DNA from: Isochrysis galbana
Taxonomy: Eukaryota > Haptophyta > Isochrysidales > Isochrysidaceae
Direction: 5' to 3'
Length of the DNA stretch: 64,000 nt
Assembly: GCA_018136815.1 (NCBI GenBank)
Contig: CM030937.1
Span: 1,866,060 to 1,930,059 of the forward strand
This document shows, in pieces, positions 43,644-54,694 of this stretch. The notes beneath the pieces are model-generated. The model worked only from the letters and a program-made list of their open reading frames with translations. It had not been told where the DNA came from and did not search any database. Position numbers and translations under genes: made by a program. How positions within the stretch are numbered: position 1 is the stretch's first letter; the number at the start of each line of letters is the position of its first letter.

Positions 43644-45394
43644 ATGGCAGGCCGCTCCCAGCCTCGCGGAGTGTGGTGCGACGAGAGCGTTCGGCTGGTC
43701 GGCTTCCACTGGGCTCTCCGTCGGAATGGGCTTGGGGAGCGGCCCACTCCGAAGGAGCTAGGCGAGCTTCCAACCTTGTTTGTCGATGATTATACCGTGC
43801 TCTCTGAGGTCCGAGATCTCACCTCTCTCGTTGCGGGAGACCACTGCGTCGTCGGGCTCAACCTGCTCCACAAGCTCTTCGCGCCCCTCGATCGGCTCAT
43901 CTTTGACCTTGCCTCTTGGGAGGTGAGGCCGCTACGTCGCTCCTCCTAGTGGCGCCTCTTGCACGCGGCCACAACTACTCGCCCACTCACCCCCTCAGGC
44001 TCTTCCAATCCGCTTCCACCATCACTTCATCCTTCTCGACACGGTAGCCGCCGTCACTGCGGAGGGGCCCGTCAACGCGGCAGGCGAGCCTGTGCGTGTC
44101 GCCGAGTATTCCGACTCGTTCCCAAATGCCTGGCGCCGTATGTGCCCAGGATATGAGTTCCCGGCGGGTCTATACGCGACTGGGCTGAGGAATGTCCTCA
44201 AGAATGCGTTCGCCATATTGACTGAGCCCGCCAGAATCCACGCCCCGCCGCTTCTTGACTATCTCCCGCACCTGCAAACGGGTGCAAACCCCCGCGGCCT
44301 CTTCGTGGTCAAGTACGAGGATGTGAGCGCGGAGGAGCGGTGCAGAATACGGGATCGCGCCCGTGCCCTCGTTTTCTCCTCCCCGCAACCGTCATACCGC
44401 CTGTTCACGTCGAATTGCGAGCATTTCACCTGGTCCGTCAAGGAGGGCGAGGCACGTTGGGTTTCGCCACAGGTGAAGATGCCGTGGTCGTGTGTGTGCC
44501 AAACGCCACCACTATTGCCAGGCTGCCCGGCATGCTGCCTACCGCCTCACCAAACGCCGCCGCCGTTGAGTTCAGGTCGCATACCACGCATGGAACGCGG
44601 CGCGCTTCGGCATTCAGATGCTCTCGCTCGCCTGCCTCTTTGCCCTCTCCATGCAGCCCATCTCACGAGTGCAATCCGGACTCCTCGTGCCGTGTGGCAT
44701 GGTGCCCGGTCATAGTGAGTCCAAAACGAGCCTGGACTTTGACGGAGACGCTTGGATGCCCTCAGCGTGGGTAACTTGCTGCGAAGTGGCGTTTCACGTG
44801 CTGGCCACGCTCCCGGTGGTGTTCCAGCTGGTGGCCCAGCTTACGCGCACAGCTATCCACTTGACACTTCGACGGGACATGCTTGGTGTGCACTTCCACT
44901 ATCTCATTGTGAAGGAGTGCTGCCGTAGTTGTATTGTTGGGACGCTCACAGTTGGCACCTTGGCTTTCATACCGCGTTTTGTCAGCTCAACTGGTCGAGT
45001 CCGGATTGCGTGCGCCATCACACTCACCGTTTTCGGATCGGCCAATCTTTTCTTCAACGTTGCACACCAACTGTTTGTGCGAGTGATGGACGCCTCCGGA
45101 ATGGGGGTGCCCGTCCCTATTTTCGAGGACTTAAGGCATGGGCCGACTCCCGGAACAGCTCCCGACACGCCCGCCCGCCATAGTTGTGCATCTGCGGAGC
45201 GGCCTCCACTGGCTGCTTCTTCCCCAAAAGAGGCTTCCCATGCGATGTCCGTCGCCCCAATGTGCAGTAAAATTGAGATTGCATGCACGCCGGCTCAAAT
45301 TCACACGACCAGCATGACTGTGGCAAAGATGCGCCGGACTCGCGCCGTGAGGAGTCCTCGTCCGCTGGATTCGTATCATGCAGCTCAGGCGTAG
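43644..45394 (+). CDS. LRAT-domain (NlpC/P60-like) protein with C-terminal membrane segments
   Basis: Exons 43644-43922, 43999-44472 and 44618-45394, all phase 0, give 509 residues. The LRAT fold is shown by LTSLVAGDHCVVGLN, the catalytic-His box RFHHHFILLD and the Cys motif FTSNCEHFTWSVKEG. LRAT-like proteins are thiol acyltransferases or phospholipases. The third exon encodes hydrophobic stretches (ACLFALSM, VLATLPVVFQLVAQL, SCIVGTLTVGTLAFI, IACAITLTVFGSANLFF), so the enzyme is probably membrane-anchored. The tail after residue 440 is Pro/Ser/Ala-rich. The donor at 44473 (CAG|GTGAAG) and acceptor at 44617 are inferred; without that intron the frame would enter low-quality sequence. Confidence 0.8.
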
Positions 45395-46859
45395 ACAGAA
45401 GGGCTCTTTCGTGCTTGCTTTGGCGACAGTTCTCGTAAGTAGCGGCAAGGCAAACCGAAGATTATTACGTCCGCAGGCGAATTGCATGGCGCAGGTGCGG
45501 TCACACAACAGATGCCGTGAGATCCATTTATGCTGCCCCCTTGAGCTCTACAAGTCATTGGGCCAAGCTATGGCGGCTTGTTCCTCCTCCGCGGTTTTTC
45601 CCACCGCCTGACTTGCTAGCTCTTACTCAACAATCCTACCCGAGTCCGAGCTCCTCACGGAGATAGGTTCGCAACCAATGCTCTCGCGTTTTACCACCTA
45701 GCAGCCATGGGCTTCAAAGAAAACCATCTCCGGTTGCATGCTGATTCTCTGTGCTTTACGTTAGGTCGTGTTGGGTGGTTTCTACCATAAGGCCACACTC
45801 CGTACACTATGTATCCCTTGCTTATTGTTGTCTTTGTGTCAGTGTAACGTACAGTATGTAGTGCAGAGAAAGGGTTCATAATCTCCACTCACCACATGTG
45901 TACCCTCCCCACTCATTGATAGATAGAGCTCCAGGTCTACTTGTACTTCCGCCTCTTGAATTTAATTTCTAATGAGAGTTAGTACCGCTACCGCTACTGC
46001 CGCTAGCCATGTATTACCCCACCTGGCCACGACTCGCATGACCAAGGCTAGGGATTGCCAATTGCCAGTGCAACTGCAGGGACTTTTGAGAGGCGTGGCG
46101 GTTATTGCCATGAGGACGACCAGTTAAGGTAATTGGTTGCCGGTCGTGGAGCCAGTTAGTGGGGCAGTTAACTGACATCCCTGACTATCACTTAGTCCCC
46201 TTTTATGATTATTTTCTGCCGTATGTCGTATATATCTATACATTATCTAAACCACCGTTGGCCCGCAGCGTTTCCCCCCCACTGGCGAGGCGGCATGAGC
46301 CCTGGCGGCTTGAATATGAAAACCTCATAGGTAGGCCTCCACGCCACTCGAAGGGCGGTGGCACCCACCTCTCGCTCTCGAGACGGGGCCGGCAGCCGAC
46401 GGTTTCACATGGTCCCTGGTCGCTCTAGCATCGTTGACCCTAATGAGCTATCCGCCCGAAATCTGACGATCACGTCGTATCTCGGAAAAATCGACCTTAC
46501 GCAACATATAATTTTCAAATGTTTATCTCTCTTATCTTTTTGGTCCTCTCTTTTACTCTCTCTCCCCACAACCGGCAAATGCTGTCGTATCTATTTGGTA
46601 TCCACTTGAATTTTCAAAGAAACACACCCCTCTAGAACTGTCCCCTTCTCCTCTCTCACTTTCCCCCGACCAGTTGGGCAGCGCGCCCTCGCGCCTTACC
46701 CCCCTGCGGCGCGACGCCGGCGCCCGCCCATCAGGCAACAGGGCAACCCATAGGGCATGGCGAGGACGCCAGCAGCCCAGAGGTCGTTTGCCTTCATTTG
46801 GTACCCCTCGTTTCCCAATACTCGATATGAGTCGTGACGTTCGTCACGCATCTAGCCAA
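45395..46859. other. Intergenic
   Basis: No gene is supported. 45965-46010 (GTTAGTACCGCTACCGCTAC...) is one of four related short sequences (others at 36890, 51125 reversed and 53905). 46780-46805 carries TTTGCCTTCATTTGGTACC, directly beside the Cys-rich gene copy. Confidence 0.5.
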
Positions 46860-47228
46860 TCAGTCATCAGATCTGCAGGTACCACTACGACACGTGTATT
46901 CACCACAGCACTCCGAGTTACTTTGGCACACCGACCCTGGCTCGCGGCATGGCGTCTCACACACTCCCTCGTCATTGCACTCAAGTCCTTCACAGCACTC
47001 GTCGCCATAACTGCACCCCCCCCTTTTCTCGACACACGGTGTGACGGTACGGCACTTTTGGTCGGAACACACGAGATCGTGACAACAGTCTCCATCGTTT
47101 GCACACTCTCCATCCACATCCTTGCATCTGTCTGGCTGCTTCTTCGTGAGTACCAACGCCACGACGGTGGCGGCGACCACGGTGGCGACGACCACCGCGA
47201 GGGCAATCAAAAGTCGTTTCGACGGCAT
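46860..47228 (-). CDS. Small single-pass protein with three knottin-like Cys repeats, copy 1
   Basis: 122 residues, no intron. The N-terminus MPSKRLLIALAVVVATVVAA is a signal anchor, followed by KKQPDRC and three repeats each with a C-C pair: GECANDGDCCHDLVC, GCSYGDECCEGLEC and VCQSNSECCGEYTC. The spacing C-x6-CC-x4-C-x4/5-C resembles inhibitor-cystine-knot or dickkopf-type folds, but no family could be named and no activity is implied. The protein sequence is identical to copy 2 (55393-55761) while the DNA differs at about three positions. Similarity between the two copies starts at the ATG and stops a few bases past the stop codon. Confidence 0.75.
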   Translation of the reverse strand: MPSKRLLIALAVVVATVVAATVVALVLTKKQPDRCKDVDGECANDGDCCHDLVCSDQKCRTVTPCVEKRGGCSYGDECCEGLECNDEGVCETPCREPGSVCQSNSECCGEYTCRSGTCRSDD

Positions 47229-47415
47229 CGTCTTAGATGTACTGTCCAAAGAGGGCGCGTACTTCCCCCAGATCCACAATGACATCCAGTGGGAATTCTA
47301 TCCGAACGACGGGTTTCAAGTTTGGATGTCAGATTTTCAGCCACCTCTCCAGGAGGGTAAAGTATCGGAAGGAATGGAGGAGGGAGTCTATCTGCGTTGG
47401 GATTCGGATGAGTAG
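47229..47415 (+). pseudogene. Possible phytanoyl-CoA-dioxygenase-like fragment
   Basis: The plus-strand frame reads VLDVLSKEGAYFPQIHNDI, then QWEFYPNDGFQVWMSDFQPP and EGVYLRWDSDE, stop. PQIH-x-D and DGFQVW resemble iron-binding and substrate-side blocks of 2-oxoglutarate dioxygenases of the phytanoyl-CoA type. The fragment begins exactly where similarity to the other Cys-rich copies ends, so it looks like a rearrangement junction. It is too short to be sure. Confidence 0.35.
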
Positions 47416-47666
47416 AAAATCATCAAGCCCTGGGCCATCAGGGGTGCGAAGCCGCCATATCGGGGAGGTCTCTAAAAAAATGTGACCGTGAATACAACAC
47501 ACAAATGGAGGGCTTGGTTGCACATCTCTCGATACAAATCGAGAATCATAAGGTGATTATAAGAGCTAGCGAAGAGGGTATAGAAGCATGCGATCGCGCG
47601 ATTTATCTATTAAAGAATGTGAGATTGACTTCTAATATATTTCAAAGGAACTGTTCTGAGGGTGCT

Positions 47667-47921
47667 TCATTTTTTTTGTGGGTGGGGGGTCGCTTGTTTT
47701 TTGACGCGGACCTCGCCGACCTGGAGGGTGACGCCCAGCTCGCGGAGGCTCCGCTGGGGCGGGGGGTCGCTGATGGCCCCGGCGTGCTGGAGGACGATCT
47801 GGACGGGCTCGTCGGCCGTGTCCTGCGTGTGGAGGAGCGCCTCTTGCGGGTCGAAGCGGTACTCGCCGTGGCGGCCGAGCAGGGCCCAGTAGCCCTTGGT
47901 CCGCACCCACGGGACGTCCAT
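47667..47921 (-). CDS. Hypothetical small protein
   Basis: 84 residues from ATG 47921: MDVPWVRTKGYWALLGRHGE, FDPQEALLHTQDTADEPVQI, ...LGVTLQVGEVRVKKQ. The composition is protein-like and the strand-specific codon pattern reasonable, but no family was recognised and it sits among repeats (47970-48545). It could be an exon of an unseen gene. Confidence 0.3.
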   Translation of the reverse strand: MDVPWVRTKGYWALLGRHGEYRFDPQEALLHTQDTADEPVQIVLQHAGAISDPPPQRSLRELGVTLQVGEVRVKKQATPHPQKK

Positions 47922-47969
47922 GGTGGAGGGAGGGGGAGGGGTGTACCCAGAGGGGGGTAAAATGCGCGG

Positions 47970-48545
47970 GTCGAATCTGACAACGTTCCGCGTGAGGGGG
48001 GAGGGGGGAAAAGAAACAACTTTCTGGAGGCGCTGCACCACTTGGCGGGGTGGGCAGCTCGGCCGGTGTGCTTTCGCGGTTTCCTGGTGGCTGGGCCTGC
48101 CACACCTGCCACGAGCAGATCGTCCTGCCCGCAGCCCAGTCGGACCTACCCGACGAAGAACTGCCCGTAGGACCCGATGAGACCGTACGAGGCCCCGAGG
48201 GAGTACGCGCCATCCGCCAACAAGGAGTCACCCACTAGGAAACCGCGCACTTACACTCCTTAACCGCGCACTAATCTGACAACCTTCCGCGTGAGGGGGT
48301 AGGGGGGGAAACAAACAACTTTCGGGCGGAGTCGGAGTCGGCTCGCTCGTGCAGCCTTCCCCGCCGAGTGGTGCAGCGTCCCCAGAAAGTTGTTGATTTC
48401 CCCCCCCTCCCCCCTCACGCGGAACGGTGTCAGATTTCACCCACTAGGAAACCGCGCACTTACACTCCTTAACCGCGCACTAATCTGACAACCTTCCGCG
48501 TGAGGGGGTAGGGGGAAAAACAAACAACTTTCGGGCGGAGTCGGC
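47970..48545. repeat. Direct and inverted repeats with TTCCGCGTGAGGGGG core
   Basis: A block of about 105 bp (CCCACTAGGAAACCGCGCAC through TTTCGGGCGGAGTCGG) occurs at 48229 and again at 48438. The core TCTGACAAC(G/C)TTCCGCGTG is also at 47978, and an inverted copy lies at 48372-48436. Confidence 0.8.
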
Positions 48546-48692
48546 TCGCTCCATGCAGCGTCGACAGATCGAGGCCGGCAGCGAGATGGTCGCAACGCAT
48601 GACGAGAATGTAAGGACCGTATTGCTAGGGAGAGGAGGGCTCTGAAGGGAGAGGGGGGCTGGTAGGCAATGCAGGGCGGCAGGGGGGCGGAG

Positions 48693-48815
48693 AACTGCTC
48701 AACTGCAGGGCAACTGCTCAACTGCAGGGCAACTGCTCAACTGCAGGGCAACTGCTCAACTGCAGGGCAACTGCTCAACTGCAGGGCAACTGCTCAACTG
48801 CAGGGCAACTGCTCA
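48693..48815. repeat. 19-bp minisatellite
   Basis: The unit CAACTGCTCAACTGCAGGG is repeated between six and seven times with almost no variation. Confidence 0.95.
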
Positions 48816-49142
48816 CCCTCGTCTCCTCCATATAGACGTGTGACGAAACTTGTTGTCTGATTTTACGCGGTCGGTGCTCTTTGGTGTAACTCATCAGTGC
48901 TCTTTGGTGTGAGACGTGGATCGTGAATTCCAACAACCAAGTCGAGTGAATGGAGTCAGACCACGTGTGGGTTTCAACATGTGAAGTGGCTCAAGTTGAG
49001 TCAAGTAACCTCCAGGTGACAACGAAAGGTGTTAGCATGGATGGGGATAATTGAACGCTTTTGGTCTCTGGGGAAGGGGACCATTTGTACTCCATGTTCG
49101 TGTGTGCCAAACGCGACGTGCTCACGCAGATGAGGCTGCAGG

Positions 49143-49385
49143 ATGCCTTTGCCCGTGCACCCATCCCAACCAAGCCTTGCTGACCTTCCCAAAGGAACCC
49201 GTGTGATTGCCAGGTCTGCAGATGGCAATCTCACAGCCCTGTCACCTCGGGGAGAGATGAACACCACCTCAGGACAAGTGTATGATGTCCTGAATGATGG
49301 GACGCTGCACATCAAGCTGGATAGTGGCAGGATCCGCCAGGGTTTTCTTCCCCATGATGTTCGTGTCATGCCTGCTGTGTTGTGA
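49143..49385 (+). CDS. Hypothetical 80-residue protein
   Basis: MPLPVHPSQPSLADLPKGTR, then VIARSADGNLTALSPRGE, SGQVYDVLNDGTLHIKLDSG and QGFLPHDVRVMPAVL. The alternating pattern suggests a small beta-barrel (SH3/Tudor-like), as might be found at the end of a larger protein. There are no family, splice or promoter signals to support it further. Confidence 0.3.
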   Translation: MPLPVHPSQPSLADLPKGTRVIARSADGNLTALSPRGEMNTTSGQVYDVLNDGTLHIKLDSGRIRQGFLPHDVRVMPAVL

Positions 49386-49439
49386 GTGGTGCAAGTGTGC
49401 TAGCAGTGTGCTTTCATAACAGGTTCGTATACTAGTAGG

Positions 49440-49935
49440 GTCGTAGGGTGTCAGCATGGCAAGTCGTTTCTCACCTACGGGAAGCGAAGCTGCTGCCACC
49501 CTATGATCGACCCTAACACCTCAAATGATCCCATTAAATGGGTGATGTCTTTATGAGCACTGCCCCATCACCAATTGCATTCTCTAGCCCTTGCCACCTG
49601 CACCCATGGATATGCCTATTTTTTGGTGATAGGGATAGGGTGTCAGCATGGCAAGTCGTTTCTCACCTACGGGAAGCGAAGCTGCTGCCACCCTGTGATC
49701 GACCCTAACACCCCAAATGATCCCATTAATTGGGTGATGTCTTTATGAGCACTGCCCCATCACCAATTGCATTCTCTAGCCCTTGCACCTGCACCTATGG
49801 ATATGCCTGTTTTTTGGTGATAGGGTGTCAGCATGGCAAGTCGTTTCTCACCTACGGGAAGCGAAGCTGCTGGCACCCTATGATCGACCCTAACTAACAC
49901 CCCAAATGATCCCATTGATATAAACCTTTTAATAG
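49440..49935. repeat. Tandem repeat, ~185-192-bp units
   Basis: AGGGTGTCAGCATGGCAAGT starts at 49445, 49637 and 49822. Units also share GATCGACCCTAAC, AATGATCCCATT and GGATATGCCT(A/G)TTTTTTGG. A broken further unit lies at 50668-50905, after an inserted reverse copy of the dispersed repeat. Confidence 0.9.
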
Positions 49936-50194
49936 TCTCACCGCACACGCGGCCGTGGACCCTCTACTTTCTACTCACGTAGGAAACTTTCTACACCCCC
50001 ACTTCCCCGGCCCTTCTCCCCCCGCCATAAGGCGACTCCCCCCGTGCACTACTAGGGGGATAGGGGTGAAGGGCTTAGATATGGTCCGGTGGCCCGCGCC
50101 CCCCCCCGGTGATCATTCCCCCCCTTCCTCCTGTGTCTCCGAGTGGGCGGCGGTCTCAGCCCCGACTTATCCTGTAAACAGGTGCGGGACTTAC

Positions 50195-50667
50195 CTATTT
50201 TTCGGTGAGCGGAGCTCTCGCTCCGCCCAGCCCCTTCTCCGCGCTCTCTCTCCCCTCTCCTGCGGCACGCGCGATGGCGCGCCTGCGGCAGGCCTGCAGC
50301 TGCCCCTGGCGACCCCTGGAGGCTCCTGGAGGCCAGCTCTGGGGGCAGAGGAGGCTGGGAGTGGGCCCTGGCCTCCCCTGCCTCTCCCTCGCTGGCGCTC
50401 CTGAGCCTCTGGGGCCCCCAATCTGCACCTGTCTGCCTGTCGACCAGGGGGGGAGGGGGGGTTGGAGCAATGGGCTGGTCACGAGGGGCCATGATGGGCG
50501 AATGGGGCGAGCCTGTGGGGAAGGGAGTGGGTCAGTAGGGCAGTGGCCTCCTGGCAAGCCATCAGGCGTGCCAGGAGGATGGGTGGTTCCTCCCCCATGG
50601 CAGGGGAGGAGTGGAGAGAGGGGGGGGCTCGTGCCCCCCCATGGGTCAACCAAGTATAAACTTAGTT
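50195..50667 (-). repeat. Dispersed repeat, reverse copy C, inserted in the 190-bp tandem array
   Basis: On the minus strand it starts with AACTAAGTTTATACTTGGTT (50667-50648) and matches copy A through CATGGGGGGGCACGAGCCCC, CTCCACTCCTCCCCTGCCAT and GCCAGCGAGGGAGAGGCAGG, then diverges. It separates two parts of the tandem repeat, so it inserted after the array formed. Confidence 0.8.
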
Positions 50668-51340
50668 GAAAATGATCCCATTGATTGGGTGATGTCTTTA
50701 TTCGCACTGCCCCATCTCCAATTCCAAAGAAAAACCTAGCTGCTGGTACCCTATGATCGACCCTGACACCTGAAATGATCCCATCGATTGGGGCTGACTA
50801 GGCCTGCCGCCCATTCCCATTGCACCAATTGGCCATTCTCGAATCATTCTCTAGCCCATGCATCTGCACCTGTGGATATGCCTATTTTTTGGTGATAGCT
50901 AGGGTGTCCCCTTGTGAGTCGCCCGACGACGTAGGTTGGTCCGCCTCAATGGGTTTTACGTTTTACCTCATGCTATAACTTGTGGGGAGTTAGAATGGGA
51001 GCTGGGGTCTGCGAGGGGGGATATTTGAAGGGGTGGCCATAGGTGTATGTATCTGTGGCATCAGCACAAGTCAAGACGTACGGGCAAGTCCGCTGAGGGG
51101 TGTCGTGATAGTAACGGGCTAGTGCTAGTGGCTTGGGAGTAGTGGTACTAGTACTAACCCTCAGTTATTTATTTTTTTATTTACTTCACTAACGCACTCA
51201 CGACTCATGAGGCCAGAAACTTAGGGCGTTATTGAATGGCCAAGAAAACAACATTGCAACTGTCCTATAACGGGGCCAATGTTTTGTTCCAACGTGAAAA
51301 GGAGGAGGAGAATCCACATTACTTTCGAGCATTCTTTACC
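50668..51340. other. Intergenic
   Basis: It contains the remnant of the 190-bp repeat and, at 51115-51165, a reversed copy of the GTTAGTACCACTACT short repeat. No gene is seen. Confidence 0.5.
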
Positions 51341-53229
51341 TCATTGCATGATGCACGTTGTTGAGGCAGTAGAGGATGAGGTGGTTGCTGCGGGGGAAGT
51401 CGCACCTAGCCCGAGGATGCTTTTGGCTGCAGCAAGAAGAGGATCTACTAGCCTTTTAAAGCCCGATATCCATTCAGCAAACAGACTTGCAGAGGGTGCG
51501 GAGCTCCCACAGGATGCTGTCGTCGAGCTTATTTGCGCGGTGGGCTGCGCACCAAGCCGGAACGAGCCATCAACATTGAGATTGTCACCAACCGTCGGCC
51601 GGGGTGCCTCAGTGGTAGGGCCTTCTCTGGGATTGTGTATGGCCACAACGCCTGAGCCTGCGCAGTAGGACGTGCCATCTGCCGCAGCACACGGGCACTC
51701 GCACTCAGGTACCGAAGCCTCCGAGCCACATCGCTCTTCCACAGATCCACTGCAGAGACCCTGTGGAGTGATGGAGAGCTCACACCAGCGATTTGAGACT
51801 TGCTCTTCCAGCGGAAGGATGGAAAATGTGGGGGGCGCGCCATCCTGCGCTGGTGAGAAGTCGTAGATACGGTTCCAATAGTTCACGCTCGGGTCCCAAC
51901 GTGCTGCTGCAAATTGGGCGGTCAAGCCCGGATATGCAACGTCCCACGAGCGAAAGGCCAAGCCGCTACTAGTCTGTACAGCATGTAAAGGGGGCGGGCG
52001 GCGGGTGGGTGAGCAGAGCAGGGTGAAGGTGACGGAGCGCGACGCAATACTCAAGGCGACAGGACAAAGGGCGACAGGACAAGAGCCTTGTCCCTGCGCC
52101 TCCCACGGTGCCACTCCCGCACTCGCGCCCACTCTCAGTACCATGCGCCTGTCCGACATCACACACCCGTGCCCCTCCTTTATCGCTGGATGGTGAACAC
52201 TCCCACGCTCCGCAAAGTCGCCTCCCACTCCACCCTGCACTCCATTTACTTGGCGGCAAGTGGTAACGCACCTCTACAACTGCACATTCATGAGTGGGCG
52301 CAAAGATCCTGAGCTCGCAGTCCTTCATGTCTCTCAACCGGATCTGCTTAGCCGCAACCGAGATGGTGCACCGCGAGCAGTCGAGCAGAAAGACCGATCC
52401 GACGCACGGGCCGACGACCACACGGCAGTCGACACACTCGGCTATTTGCACCTGATTTACAAGGACCAGCCGGCATCGTGCTAAGCTGGCTGCGGACCTC
52501 GCGGTAGAAAATGTGTTCCCTTACCGCCCTCATCTTCCTGCTCCTCTCTTCACTTGAGTCTCCTATCTTCGTGCAAACTCTCTCACCTACCCTCCTCTCT
52601 TCCCTTCCAGCTTCCCCACCGCTCTACCTCTTCCTCCTTCATTCCGTATTGCTCCCGCCATCTTTGCGTCTCTTCGACCGGTCCCCCCCCCCCCCCTTCC
52701 GCCCACATCCAGCTCTTCCTCCTCGTTCCGTCGCGACTTATCTCATCTCTCCCCCCCCCTCCCCCATCTCTTCAAGTGCGACATTACTCCGCTGCGACTC
52801 TTGCTCCGGTCTGCGGCCTGGTCTGAGCTCACTTGGCACGACAGCAGCGAGATGACCTCGACTCACGCCCCAGCCTCTCCCCCTTTCGTCACAATAATCT
52901 CTCTTCCCCCTCCCTCCCCCCTTTCTCCCTTTCATCCCCTGAGCCTCCTCCACACACCGCTCACCCCCCCCCCCCCCCCCTCCCCAGCCTCCCCCTTCCT
53001 CCCCTCCCTTCACCTGCTCCGTAGTATCAAGGATGAAGATGGAGCAGCCCTCGCAGCACTCAATCGAGAGAGAAATGCCGAGCGAGGGCCAGCGCGAGCC
53101 CAGAGAGCCTGGCGGCTTGAGGTAGGTCTCACCACGCCTCGTCTCACCCGCTATCTTCTTGCGCGGACGCGCGCGTACCCCGCCCCAACGGAACGATGCC
53201 AGCTCTTCCGCACTGGGTGCGTTCGACAT
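51341..53229 (-). CDS. TBCC/RP2-domain protein with C-terminal CaaX box
   Basis: Four exons on the minus strand: 53229-53179, 53115-53014, 52451-52272 and 51973-51341, all phase 0 with GT-AG introns; 321 residues. It starts MSNAPSAEELASFRWGG. The beta-helical C-CAP/TBCC domain reads SIECCEGCSIFILDTTEQ, VQIAECVDCRVVVGP, GSVFLLDCSRCTISVAAKQI and LRDMKDCELRIFAPTHE, then SGLAFRSWDVAYPGLTAQF and WDPSVNYWNRIYDFS, as in XRP2/TBCC proteins (tubulin cofactor and Arl-GTPase-activating family). The catalytic Arg position of TBCC-type GAPs fits AKQIRLRD. A Cys-containing tail follows, ending STTCIMQ, a CaaX motif predicted to be prenylated. Human RP2 is instead anchored at its N-terminus. Role: tubulin folding or ciliary/Golgi lipid-cargo release at membranes. 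Confidence 0.88.
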
Positions 53230-53618
53230 CTCTCTCTCTCTCCTCTCTTCTCTCCTCTCCACCCCGCCCCTCCTCTGTCTGCTCTCTCACTCATATATGT
53301 TCCTACCTCTGACTTTCTTTCTCTTCTCTCTCCCTCCATTCACAAGTCGACGGTAAAAATGTCTTCAATTCTTAGGGGTCACTTTAGTATGTGCGTTGTG
53401 GAGGGCGTTCCTTGTCCATTTTTCCAAACTAACAAAACGTTTACGAATATATTCGCTTGATGGGGTGTTCACTCTTGACTGTGTTTTGTCTGAGTTGAAG
53501 TCGCGATCAACTTTTGTATACCCCTGCTCCCTCTCCCTCCCTCCCTCTCTCTCTCTCTCTCCCCCCGCCCTCTCCCTTCTTCCCCCTCTTTCTCTCTCTC
53601 TCTCCCTCCGTCCCTCCG

Positions 53619-53682
<64 letters not shown>

Positions 53683-54694
53683 CCCCCCCCCCACCCCCCA
53701 CCTCTCGAACCATTCAAACGGTACCCTAGCGATCGGCTGCAATTCGCAAGGCCTTCAATTTTTTTTGTAGCTTGCACTCTAGCTATAGCTATGTAAGTGC
53801 CAGCAAAGCGGAAAGCCGTCACACTTGTACATGCTTGTGATTCTGATTCTTGTTTTCGCTTTTCGCGTGTCGTGCCTCATTAATGTTCTAATAATAACAC
53901 AACTGAGCGTTAGTACCACTACTTCTACTAGCTCGGTACTATCACGACACCCCTCAGCACACACCTGCCCGCACGCCTTGAAGTGGAAGTGGTGGCACGG
54001 TGTGTCAGAGCAAGGCTGATCTCACTCTTGGGGATTGCCTGCGAGGGCGCGCCGGCAGCTAGCGCGGAATGCGGTTCTTGCGGGGAGCTCATGGAGCTTT
54101 CCTCGGGGTTGACTACGGGCATGGTGATTGACGCACGACGCATGACGCACGGAGGGCGCGGAAGTGCGGAAAGAGGCTTGTGGGAGGTGGTGGCAGGCGA
54201 CTGGGGGTGGCTCAGGCGCGTGCTTGACTTGTATTGACTCGTTGACTCGGGGTATAGACTCGGGAACTCGGGGGGACTCGCTTGGGAACACGGCGAAGTT
54301 GCTACAAAAAGCTCGAGGACACAAAGCCACACAAACTAAAACTAAACCAAACGGGGCGAAAACTAACCACACCTGGACGGACGGCCAGGCGTCGGCACCA
54401 GGGCAACTCAGCAACGCGCAGACATGCGACAGAGGGGAGGCCGACACAACGAGGGCAGATCTCGTTGAGGCGGCTTGCCTTCATTTGGTCTCCTTTCCCT
54501 CAGGGTTTCTTCCCCTCCCGTGGGGACTCTGGCCGAGCAACATCAAATACAAAAAAGCTCGGTCCTAGGACACCGGGCCTAGCTCACCATGAGGGCGCTC
54601 CTGTGAGCAAGGGGATGCATGGTTACTAGTGCGTGCCCCCGCCCTCGATGAAAATTCCAGCGGCCTCCTCGTCACGCATGACGTGGACCTCTCC
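53230..54694. repeat. Intergenic with CT microsatellite and dispersed repeats
   Basis: 53528-53690 is an interrupted CT microsatellite. 53900-53950 is one of the GTTAGTACCACTACT repeats. 54320-54475 repeats the block at 38090-38260. 54477 carries TTGCCTTCATTTGGT. No gene is supported. Confidence 0.6.

Noticed and set aside
46860..47228. Calling the Cys-rich or ShKT proteins toxins
   Set aside because: Cysteine spacing alone resembles knottins or ShK modules, but a membrane anchor in one and KDEL in the other do not suggest secreted toxins.
48693..48815. 19-bp repeats as a possible CRISPR array
   Set aside because: Units are directly adjacent with no spacers and the genome is eukaryotic; it is a minisatellite.
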